Below are positions 12,953 through 20,206 of a stretch of DNA of 20,206 nt, piece after piece (the first letter of the stretch is position 1; each line of letters opens with the position of its first letter). Origin of the DNA: an uncultured Clostridia bacterium (GTDB lineage Bacteria; Bacillota; Clostridia; UBA1381); NCBI GenBank assembly GCA_934463455.1, contig CAKSJU010000031.1:1-20206 (forward strand), in the 5' to 3' direction. The position numbers and the translations under genes were made by a program. The notes below the pieces were generated by a model, which saw nothing but the letters and a program-made list of their open reading frames with translations, searched no databases and had not been told where the DNA came from.

Positions 12953-15900
12953 GTGAAAAATCTACAAAAAACAATGAGCGCAGTGCTGTGTGCGGCACTT
13001 ACTGCGGCGTCAATCGTGCCGGTGTATGCCGAGGACGAAACGGTTGACAAATCCGTCTTGCAGTTTTATTTGAACAAGGCGGAGGCAAATACTTTTTCCG
13101 ACAGCGTCTTTTACGATTTGTCGGATTGGTCGGCATATCTTGCCGCTTTGGAGAACGCAAAGTCGGTAAATTCGGACGAAGCTGCGACGGCGGATACTGT
13201 GGCGGCGGCAAAGGATGAGCTTAAAAAGACTTATTTCAAGCTTAAAGCGGACAAGCTTACCGGAAAGGTACTGAGTGACAATACATTTAACGGTGCGAAA
13301 GATACCGCTTATTATGCTCAATACGGAATTGATATTTCAAAAAAAATAGAAACCGGTGCGAATTACTCGTGGGAGATTGATGCAAACAATGAAATCTTAA
13401 CAAGCGAAAGGTATGTAACCGATGAAAACGGCAATGCGGTAACAAACGAACGCGGTTTAAATTTGGGCAAAGATTTGACAAACGGAAATGTAACTAACGG
13501 GGCAGGAGAATACAATGTAAATTCAGCGTGGGCAAACGGTTGGAATGCAATGACTTCTACCATGACATTTGACCTAAAGAATAGCTATTGGGTCAGCGGT
13601 GTGGATATAGTGTCAAGATATAACGGCGGAAATCAGCTCGGCGACATTTCGGTAAAGGTCGGAAACGATATTGAAAATATGACCGAAACGGCGGCAGCTG
13701 CGGGAGAAACCTTTACAACCGATATTTCGGAAAATTCTTTCCATTCCACATATATCAGCTTTGAACCCGCGAACGGAAGATATGTATCGGTTACCTTTAA
13801 TAATGCGCTTTATGATAAAGGGCAAAAAACATACGGCGGAGGTCAATCTTATCAATATGCAATAGCAGAGGTTGTTGTATTCGGTGATACAAAGGCTCTT
13901 AATACAAGCGTATATGACGAATATATGGCTGCGGCTCGTTCAAAGCTGAACAGCGGTGCGCTGTATTCGGACGAAACAATCGACGCGCTTGAGGCGGCAT
14001 ATAACGAAGGACTTGCGGCTGCCGACACAACTCAGGCGGCAATAAACAGCGCGGCGGCAAAGCTTAAAGCCGCAATCGACGCGCTTGAATTTAAAGATCC
14101 GCTTGCCATCGTCAGCAATAATGCTATAACTCAAATTGATATAGATTATTATAAAAATAATATGGGCGGTATGGAGCTTAAAAAAATAGAAACCGGTGCA
14201 AGCTATACATGGCTTGAGGGCTCAAACAGCGATTTGGTTAACACCGATACAGATAATGACGGACAGGAAATGATAGGCGGTCAATTTACAAATAACTCCG
14301 GACCGCAAGCTGCAAACACAGGCTGGACAGCGGGTTTAATGCCGTCAACGGCTTTGTTTGACTTAAAGGACGCGTATTATATAAGCCGTTTGGATGTATT
14401 TTCAAGAGTATCCAAAGCTAATCAACTCGGAGAAATCGTGATAAAAGCGGGAGACAACCCGGACGAGATGACAATTATCGCGGAAACAACCGGTGTTGTG
14501 CCGAACGAGCCTAAGGATAATACAATTTATCCTACGGTAACGGAATTTTCACCCGTATCGGCAAGATATGTGTCAATATCATTTAAAAATGCCAAAACAA
14601 CATACAGCGGAGGAACGTCATGGCAGTACTGTCTCGGCGAAATTGTAATTTTCGGACGTAAGGCGGTAATTCCCAGAAATGACCTTGCGGACAAAATAAG
14701 CGAAGCACAGACGCTTTTGAGCGAGGATAATTATTCGGAGGCGAGCACGAACGCATTGAGGACGGCGCTTGAAGCGGCGCAAGCGACTTATGCAAACGAA
14801 AATGCAGGATACAGCGAGGTAAGAGCGGCAATTAACGCACTTACTAAGGCAATTGAAGCACTTGAAGAAAAACCGTCGTCAGTTCTTACGAAAAAGATAG
14901 CGGCGGCAAAGGAATACATAAATAACGAGGAATACTCAAAGACAAGCCGTGACAGCTTGGCTGCAAAGACAGCATCTGCGGAAGCACTTCTTGCAAGCGG
15001 AACGGCAACGGAGGATGAGCTTAAAGCGGCGGCAGCGGAAATTGACGCGGCAATCAAAGCACTTGCGGAAAGTCCGAAAATAGAGCTTAAAGCAAGAATT
15101 GCGAAAGCTAAAAAATATTCTGAGGAAAGCAATTACTCGGCATCAAGCTGGGCAAGGCTTTCGGAAAAATTAGCGGCAGCGGAAGCTATTTTGGCAGATA
15201 CGCAGGCAGAGGACGAAGCGGTTTCGGCAGCTACGAAAGCGTTAAACAGCGCGATGAGCACTCTTGAGGAAAATCCGAAAATAACACTTGCGGCACTTAT
15301 TGAGGAGTCAAACGGTTATACCGATTTGTTCCCGTATACAGATGAAAGCCGTGCGGCATTTAATGCGGCAAAAGAAGAGGCGCAGAGTGTATATGCAAAT
15401 GAAAACGCCGATGAGACAACCCTCAAAGCGGCTTGCGAAAGCTTGGCAGATGCAATTAGTTTGTTGACATTGAGGGGCGGCAACAAGCTTCTTTCGCAAA
15501 ATACCATGTGGGAATCTGACTGGCAAACCACCGGATATGTAAAAAAGAATGTTTTGCAGGAGAGAATTTCCGGTACTTCGCTTACGGTAAGCGGAGATCA
15601 AGGGCTTGTTAATTCCGGAACAAACAAGCTTTTGGGCGGAGGCTTGATGAATTCTGCCGGAGAATACTGTGCTTTTGCAACGTGGGATGACGGAAGGCAA
15701 TCGGAGGGGACAGCTGAGTATATATATGACCTCGGCGGAGTATATTACATAAACGGTGTGGACTTGGCAAGCAGATTTATATATACCTCCGAAAGCGAAA
15801 AACGTCTGTTGAAGGAATATAAGGTTGACCTCAGTACGGACGGCGAAAATTATACCGAGGTGGGAACAAAGTATCCGCGTACAACCCTTAAAAACGGAGA

Positions 15901-17665
15901 GGATTATACCGACGGAGGCGGTTATCCGATGTTTACCGAATACAGCTTTAATGCACAAAAAGCAAGATATGTAAAAATTACGACGAAGAAATGCGTAGGC
16001 TATACATATATTTTGCATGAATTGTTTGTAAGAGGCGGAATTGTTAACGAAAATAAGATAAATATAGAAAAAACTGCGGACGGCGTACATGCCGAAGCTG
16101 TTTTAAACGGCAGTGAGAAATCGGCTCAAATGGCAATAGCGGTTTACGGCAGTGACGGAAAATTGTCGGGAATATCGCTGGGCGAAAAGAAAACAATGAC
16201 CGACGGCAAAACGGTTGTATCGGCAGACGCAAAGGTTGATATAGGCGGATATGCAAAGGCAATGACCTTTGATTCGATTGATGGAATGAAGCCGATTATC
16301 GACTATGCAACATCGGCACGATTTGTTAATACCGAATTTACCGTTTCCGATATGTTCGGAGACCATGCAGTGCTGCAAAGAGACCAAAGCCTGCCGATTT
16401 TCGGTAAAGCGACAACGGGAACAGAAATAACGGCAACTATAGACGGAAAGAATTATACTGCAACAGCAGACGAGAACGGAGATTGGATTTGTTACGCAGA
16501 CCCGATTTCGCTGAGTGCCGGCGCATATACACTTTCGGTAACCGACGGCGAAACAACATATACATACAACGATCTGCTTGCGGGCGATGTATGGCTGTTC
16601 TCGGGTCAATCAAACATGTGGTGGAGAGTTAAATGGTGCTTAAATGCTGATGCAAATATTCAGGATGCGGATAATTATCCGAATATCAGATATTATCAAG
16701 TACCTGTTTGCGGAGCGGAGACACCGCAGGATAAAGTAAGCGATTTGCACGACAACGATGAAATAGGCAAGGGCTGGAAAGTATCTTCTTCGGAGATAGC
16801 AAATAATTTCTCGGCTCTGGCATTTATGACAGCAAGAAATCTTAACAAAGAATTGAATGTTCCGATAGGCGTTATAGAAGCGGCAAGAGGCGGAACGGGA
16901 ATTGAAGGCTTTATAAGCCGAGAGGGCTTTGCAAACAGTAATGTGGAAAGATATTATTCATATATCGACCGTTCGCTGTACTTTAACGGAATGATAAATC
17001 CGATAATTCCTTACGGAATTAAAGGTGCTTTCTGGTATCAGGGCTGTAACAATCATCAGCCGAACAACAATATCTATCTTGATGAAGAGATTGCACTTTT
17101 AAAGGATTGGCGCACACGCTGGGGGAATGATTTTTACTTCATCCTTTCCGAACTTGCGGCATATAACGGCGGTTCGGGCTTCCCGGCAATTCGTCAGGCA
17201 CAGCTTGATTTGAGAGACAAAGCGGAGAATGTGGGAGTAATTTCAATTATGGATGTTATTCCGGACAATCCGAGCAATATTCACCCGGTTAATAAACAGC
17301 CGGTTGCGGACAGATTCGCGCTTTGCGCAGAGGGAATGGTATACGGGAAAGATGTTGAATATTTATTCCCGGCACCGGAAAGCTGTGCAATTAACGATGA
17401 CGGAAGTGTTACCGTAACCTTTAAGGATGTTTACGGCGGACTTAAAGCGGACGGAGATGTTACCGGATTTGAACTTGTTCAGGGCGGCAATGTGTATTCG
17501 GCAGCGGCACAGATAACATCGGCAAATACAATAAAGGTATCTGCGGCGGGTGTAACTGCTCCGACACAAATACGCTACTGCTATAAACCGTACCCCGAAA
17601 AGGTATTGAATTTGTTCAACTCGGCAGACCTTTCGGCAACACCGTTTATAATGGATTTAAACTAA
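12953..17665 (+). CDS. Giant secreted SGNH acetylesterase (sialate O-acetylesterase family) with FIVAR and discoidin-like modules
   Basis: A 1570-residue exported protein. The signal peptide ends near PVYAED (about residue 26). Modules in order: FIVAR-like helical unit (33-100), discoidin-like unit (101-320), FIVAR (320-385), discoidin-like (386-575), four FIVAR units (576-841), discoidin-like (842-1025), a beta-sandwich (1030-1118), and a C-terminal SASA-type esterase (about 1125-1565). The esterase has the block I SGQSNM with Ser1220, GAFWYQGCNN (where WYQGESN is usual), and IHPVNKQPVADRFAL with His1444, so nucleophile and His are present. The likely reaction is removal of O-acetyl groups from sialic acids or plant/host glycans. 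The start is GTG at 12953 with AGGAG 7 nt before it. No LPXTG or SLH motif closes the protein. The discoidin-like units match the N-terminal unit of the glycoside hydrolase at 127. Exact substrate unknown. Confidence 0.85.
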   Translation: MKNLQKTMSAVLCAALTAASIVPVYAEDETVDKSVLQFYLNKAEANTFSDSVFYDLSDWSAYLAALENAKSVNSDEAATADTVAAAKDELKKTYFKLKADKLTGKVLSDNTFNGAKDTAYYAQYGIDISKKIETGANYSWEIDANNEILTSERYVTDENGNAVTNERGLNLGKDLTNGNVTNGAGEYNVNSAWANGWNAMTSTMTFDLKNSYWVSGVDIVSRYNGGNQLGDISVKVGNDIENMTETAAAAGETFTTDISENSFHSTYISFEPANGRYVSVTFNNALYDKGQKTYGGGQSYQYAIAEVVVFGDTKALNTSVYDEYMAAARSKLNSGALYSDETIDALEAAYNEGLAAADTTQAAINSAAAKLKAAIDALEFKDPLAIVSNNAITQIDIDYYKNNMGGMELKKIETGASYTWLEGSNSDLVNTDTDNDGQEMIGGQFTNNSGPQAANTGWTAGLMPSTALFDLKDAYYISRLDVFSRVSKANQLGEIVIKAGDNPDEMTIIAETTGVVPNEPKDNTIYPTVTEFSPVSARYVSISFKNAKTTYSGGTSWQYCLGEIVIFGRKAVIPRNDLADKISEAQTLLSEDNYSEASTNALRTALEAAQATYANENAGYSEVRAAINALTKAIEALEEKPSSVLTKKIAAAKEYINNEEYSKTSRDSLAAKTASAEALLASGTATEDELKAAAAEIDAAIKALAESPKIELKARIAKAKKYSEESNYSASSWARLSEKLAAAEAILADTQAEDEAVSAATKALNSAMSTLEENPKITLAALIEESNGYTDLFPYTDESRAAFNAAKEEAQSVYANENADETTLKAACESLADAISLLTLRGGNKLLSQNTMWESDWQTTGYVKKNVLQERISGTSLTVSGDQGLVNSGTNKLLGGGLMNSAGEYCAFATWDDGRQSEGTAEYIYDLGGVYYINGVDLASRFIYTSESEKRLLKEYKVDLSTDGENYTEVGTKYPRTTLKNGEDYTDGGGYPMFTEYSFNAQKARYVKITTKKCVGYTYILHELFVRGGIVNENKINIEKTADGVHAEAVLNGSEKSAQMAIAVYGSDGKLSGISLGEKKTMTDGKTVVSADAKVDIGGYAKAMTFDSIDGMKPIIDYATSARFVNTEFTVSDMFGDHAVLQRDQSLPIFGKATTGTEITATIDGKNYTATADENGDWICYADPISLSAGAYTLSVTDGETTYTYNDLLAGDVWLFSGQSNMWWRVKWCLNADANIQDADNYPNIRYYQVPVCGAETPQDKVSDLHDNDEIGKGWKVSSSEIANNFSALAFMTARNLNKELNVPIGVIEAARGGTGIEGFISREGFANSNVERYYSYIDRSLYFNGMINPIIPYGIKGAFWYQGCNNHQPNNNIYLDEEIALLKDWRTRWGNDFYFILSELAAYNGGSGFPAIRQAQLDLRDKAENVGVISIMDVIPDNPSNIHPVNKQPVADRFALCAEGMVYGKDVEYLFPAPESCAINDDGSVTVTFKDVYGGLKADGDVTGFELVQGGNVYSAAAQITSANTIKVSAAGVTAPTQIRYCYKPYPEKVLNLFNSADLSATPFIMDLN
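14678..15475 (+). repeat. Four tandem FIVAR-like modules (about 64-68 residues each)
   Basis: Within the esterase, units begin near residues 576, 643, 707 and 775. Each follows the pattern L..KI..A.......YS..S...L...L..A...L......E...A...L..AI..LEE.P. The codon-level sequence is diverged between units, so the repeat is old. FIVAR modules are three-helix spacers common in large clostridial and staphylococcal surface proteins, and may bind sugars. Confidence 0.75.
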
Positions 17666-17670
17666 AATTG

Positions 17671-17713
17671 ATATAAAATGAGCCATAGCGCAGTGCTGTG
17701 GCTCATTTTATAT
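17671..17713. terminator. Bidirectional terminator between the esterase and the methyltransferase
   Basis: A perfect 15-bp stem, ATATAAAATGAGCCA (17671-17685) with TGGCTCATTTTATAT (17699-17713), around a 13-nt loop. A- and T-runs flank both sides, so it serves both converging transcripts. Confidence 0.85.
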
Positions 17714-17725
17714 TGAGAAATGTTA

Positions 17726-18862
17726 TTATACATTCTTCGGCGGACGTTTTCCGAAATATTGGTATATATTGCATTTTATCATACCGTTGTAAAGCTTGCG
17801 CCTTTTATCCGCCTTTCGGCCGAAAAAGTCCTCAAATTTTTCGTTTGAGGCGATAATATAATAAGACCAATCCGGAAGACGGGAAAACGTTTTGCCTATT
17901 TCGGAGTAAAGCTTTTCGCATTCCTGAATATCTCCGAGACGCTCGCCGTAGGGAGGATTGCATATCACCGAGCCGTATCGGGTTTTTGACGAGAAATTTT
18001 GCGCGGGCATAACCGAAAAGCTTATTGCATCGTCAACTCCGGCAATTTTGGCATTTTCGCGTGCTATTTCTACCGTTTCGGCATCTATGTCAGACGCGTA
18101 TATTTCCAAAGGGAGTGCGCGTTTTAAGCTTTGAGCTTCCTCTTTTGCCTGTGCCCAAAGTGAGGAGTCTATAAATTTGAAATTTTGTGCGGAAAAGCTT
18201 CTTGTAAGTCCGGGTGCTATGTTTCGCTTGAACATAGCCGCTTCAATCGGAATAGTCCCCGAGCCGCAAAAAGGGTCGCAGAGCGGATATTCGAATTTCC
18301 AATAACTCATTGTAACCATAGCGGCGGCAATGGTTTCTTTAAGCGGAGCGGCATTTGCGATACGACGGTAGCCGCGCTTGTGAAGTCCGTCTCCGGAGGT
18401 GTCTATCATAAGCGTAACTTTGTCTTTCATTACGGAAAACTGTATCTGATAAGCTTCTTCATCCTCGGGAAGCCATTCGGTTTCATATTTTGCGCAAAGC
18501 TTATCGGCAATCGCTTTTTTTATTATTGCCTGACAGTCGCGCATGCTGGCAAGCTGAGATTTCAGACAATAGCCTTTTACAGGGAAAGCTCCGTTTTTTG
18601 GTATAAACCGGCTCCAATCGAGAGCCTTGGTATTTTCAAAAAGCTCGTCAAAGGTAAGCGCGTTAAATTCGCCGACTTTTATCAGCACTCTTTCTCCGCA
18701 GCGCAGCCACATATTTGCGCGGCATATTGCATTTTCATCCCCTTTAAAGGTAACTCTGCCGTCTTCTGTATGAATATCGTCATATCCGAGACGTTTAAGC
18801 TCACGTACTGCAAATGCTTCATTTCCGAACAGCGTCGGTACTATCAATTCAAATTGTTCCAT
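17726..18862 (-). CDS. THUMP-domain class I SAM-dependent rRNA methyltransferase (RlmL/YpsC type)
   Basis: A 378-residue enzyme predicted to methylate a guanine N2 in 23S rRNA. The N-terminal about 165 residues form the ferredoxin-like plus THUMP RNA-binding part (FELIVPTLFGNEAFAVREL start, HKRGYR at 161-166). The Rossmann-type methyltransferase domain follows, with motif I DPFCGSGT (196-203), an acidic motif II around Asp258-Asp260 (ASDID), and catalytic NPPYGERL (302-309), the N/D-PP-Y/F type used for N-methylation of bases. Its length matches B. subtilis YpsC and the N-terminal half of E. coli RlmL; the RlmK half is absent. The start ATG overlaps the RNase R stop (TAATG), and an AAGGAG site lies within the end of that gene, so the two are translationally coupled. 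The exact target base is inferred from the family. Confidence 0.88.
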   Translation of the reverse strand: MEQFELIVPTLFGNEAFAVRELKRLGYDDIHTEDGRVTFKGDENAICRANMWLRCGERVLIKVGEFNALTFDELFENTKALDWSRFIPKNGAFPVKGYCLKSQLASMRDCQAIIKKAIADKLCAKYETEWLPEDEEAYQIQFSVMKDKVTLMIDTSGDGLHKRGYRRIANAAPLKETIAAAMVTMSYWKFEYPLCDPFCGSGTIPIEAAMFKRNIAPGLTRSFSAQNFKFIDSSLWAQAKEEAQSLKRALPLEIYASDIDAETVEIARENAKIAGVDDAISFSVMPAQNFSSKTRYGSVICNPPYGERLGDIQECEKLYSEIGKTFSRLPDWSYYIIASNEKFEDFFGRKADKRRKLYNGMIKCNIYQYFGKRPPKNV

Positions 18863-20206
18863 TATCTTTTGTGTCTCCTTTTTCTTTGGCTGCGGTAAGT
18901 ATGATTTATTTTTTTCTCACGCGCGCGCCTGTGTTTGTATTCTCTTTTTTGAAGCTTGTCAATATCGTCCATTGTTGCATTTTCGGCAAAAATAAATTCC
19001 ACTCTTCTCAAGCCAAGGTCGCACCGCGCTACGGCAATTTCAACAGAGTCGCCTATTTTGAATATTTTTCCGCTGTCTCTGCCGGTGAGCGTTCGGTTTT
19101 CGGCATCAAAAATATAGTAGTCGTCTTTGATATTTTCCAATCGTATCAAACCCTCGACGGTATTTTCAAGTTCGGCAAATATTCCGAAATCGGTTACGGA
19201 GGAAATTTTTGCGTCAAATATATATCCTATATAGCGGGACATATAATAAGTCTTTAAAAGGTCGTCAACATCGCGCTCGATGTCCTGTGCACGTCTTTCG
19301 GCATCACTTGATTTTTTTGCGGCTTCTTCGGCAAATTTTTCGTATTTGTCAAGATTTTTACCGTCTAAAAAATCCTTTAGTATTCTGTGAATTGCAAGGT
19401 CGGGATAACGGCGGATAGGCGAAGTAAAATGACAGTAGTATTTCGCTGCGAGACCGAAGTGACCGAGATTTTCCGGCTTGTATTCCGCTTTCATGAGCGA
19501 ACGCAGAGTGTATACCGAAATCATATGTTCTTCGTCCATGCCCTTAACTTTATCCAAAACCTGCTGAAGAGCTTTCGGTCGGATAGGCTCTGTTTCGGAA
19601 AATTTACCTTTAATGCCTATACCGAATGATGATATAAATTTTTGAAAATCGCGCATATTTTCAAAAGTAGGCGGCTCATGAACGCGGTAGACAAAAGGTA
19701 TTTCCGCCCAAAAAGCATACTCGGCAATTGTTTCGTTTGCCGAAAGCATAAAATCCTCTATTATTTTATGCGATATTTCCCGCTTTTCGGGGAGAATGTC
19801 AATCGGCTCGCCCAAATCGTTCACTTTAATTTCAGATTCCGGAAAATCAAAATCAATACTGCCGCGTTCGACTCTTTTTTTTCGTATTATATCCGATAAT
19901 GCTTTCATTTGCCTTAAAGTCGGGATAAGATACTCATATTTTGAAAGCAACTCTTTTGACGGATTTTCCAAAAGAGCCGCAGTGTCGGAATAGGTCATGC
20001 GCTCTTTTGAACAAATTACACTTTTTACAAGCTCATGCGAAAGCATTTCACCGTTTTGAGAAAAATTCATAAATACCGAAAGAGTAAGTCTGTCTTCATG
20101 CGGATTTAAGCTGCAAATGCCGTTTGAAAGCTTTTTCGGAAGCATCGGAATAACGCGGTCGGGAAGATATATACTTGTCCCGCGCGCGAAAGCTTCCTTG
20201 TCAAGT
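18862..20206 (-). CDS. rnr: Ribonuclease R, C-terminal part (5' end outside window)
   Basis: The minus-strand frame is open through the window edge. The first codons read LDKEAFARGTSIYLPDRVIPMLPKKLSNG, which is the RNB catalytic domain in progress, so the Met near 20145 is internal. The visible part covers about 447 residues: the second half of RNB (including SLNP, AKYYCHFTSPIRRYPDLAIHR) and an S1 RNA-binding domain (YIGYIFDAKISSVTDFGIFAELE... , about the last 110 residues before a basic tail RKRRHKR). The catalytic Asp cluster should lie upstream, outside the window. RNase R is a 3'-to-5' exoribonuclease that degrades structured RNA and acts in tmRNA-linked quality control. The stop overlaps the methyltransferase start by one base. 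Confidence 0.93.
   Translation of the reverse strand, partial: LDKEAFARGTSIYLPDRVIPMLPKKLSNGICSLNPHEDRLTLSVFMNFSQNGEMLSHELVKSVICSKERMTYSDTAALLENPSKELLSKYEYLIPTLRQMKALSDIIRKKRVERGSIDFDFPESEIKVNDLGEPIDILPEKREISHKIIEDFMLSANETIAEYAFWAEIPFVYRVHEPPTFENMRDFQKFISSFGIGIKGKFSETEPIRPKALQQVLDKVKGMDEEHMISVYTLRSLMKAEYKPENLGHFGLAAKYYCHFTSPIRRYPDLAIHRILKDFLDGKNLDKYEKFAEEAAKKSSDAERRAQDIERDVDDLLKTYYMSRYIGYIFDAKISSVTDFGIFAELENTVEGLIRLENIKDDYYIFDAENRTLTGRDSGKIFKIGDSVEIAVARCDLGLRRVEFIFAENATMDDIDKLQKREYKHRRAREKKINHTYRSQRKRRHKR

Noticed and set aside
15308..16090. Long (260-codon) open frame antisense to the esterase
   Set aside because: It follows the codon bias of the sense strand, has no ribosome site and a low-information, Cys/Phe-rich product; a shadow of the sense gene.
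18185..18898. 237-codon plus-strand frame opposite the methyltransferase
   Set aside because: The opposite strand encodes a clear THUMP methyltransferase and the end of RNase R; this frame shows no motif or start signal.
1..20206. CRISPR, toxin-antitoxin, phage defence or transposase genes
   Set aside because: No spaced short repeats, no integrase, transposase, nuclease-helicase or small toxin-antitoxin pair was recognised on either strand.

Overview
The window looks like a chromosomal segment of an anaerobic, gut-type Clostridia relative (Gram-positive, moderately AT-rich). The reasons are strong GGAGG-type ribosome sites, intergenic A/T-rich sigma-A-like promoters, intrinsic terminators, a RelQ-type small alarmone synthetase, a YpsC-type THUMP methyltransferase, and very large secreted proteins built of discoidin-like and FIVAR-like modules. 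No tRNA, rRNA, CRISPR array, transposase or phage gene was seen. The taxonomic placement is inference from gene style only.

Layout: (1) 1-3579, the tail of an unrecognised gene followed at 12 nt by a 1150-residue secreted glycoside hydrolase (clan GH-A-like, with ENEP and TELGW motifs) carrying discoidin-like modules. (2) 3580-4056, an intergenic stretch with a fold-back element, a terminator and a good promoter, then a two-gene operon of a membrane-anchored alpha/beta hydrolase and a RelQ-like (p)ppGpp synthetase, closed by a bidirectional terminator. (3) 5802-10023, a divergently read AraC-type regulator and a four-gene operon: UlaG-like lactonase, a short orphan C-terminal-type domain, a galactonate-dehydratase-like enolase-superfamily enzyme, and an SDR dehydrogenase. 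The order dehydrogenase, lactonase, dehydratase fits a sugar-acid (aldonate) route, controlled from a compact divergent promoter whose two -35 boxes overlap. (4) 10159-11443, on the minus strand, uracil phosphoribosyltransferase (upp) and an adenine-type phosphoribosyltransferase, each preceded by the same 25-bp inverted repeat; upp also has a strong promoter and a terminator-like hairpin in its leader. (5) 11808-17665, a DUF4886-type SGNH hydrolase and a 1570-residue secreted SGNH acetylesterase with FIVAR and discoidin-like modules. (6) 17726-20206, on the minus strand, RNase R (5' end outside the window) translationally coupled to a THUMP-domain 23S rRNA guanine-N2-type methyltransferase.

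Together the accessory genes describe a glycan forager. Two large exported enzymes, one hydrolysing glycosidic bonds and one probably removing acetyl groups, share the same carbohydrate-binding-like modules. An intracellular sugar-acid operon under AraC control could process a released sugar. The housekeeping genes (upp, apt-like, rnr, methyltransferase, relQ) are ordinary. The most unusual signals are the shared N-terminal discoidin-like module, found once in one giant protein and three times in the other; the duplicated leader sequences (before the lactonase and the dehydratase, and before the two phosphoribosyltransferases); and the symmetric divergent promoter/operator at 6636-6699.
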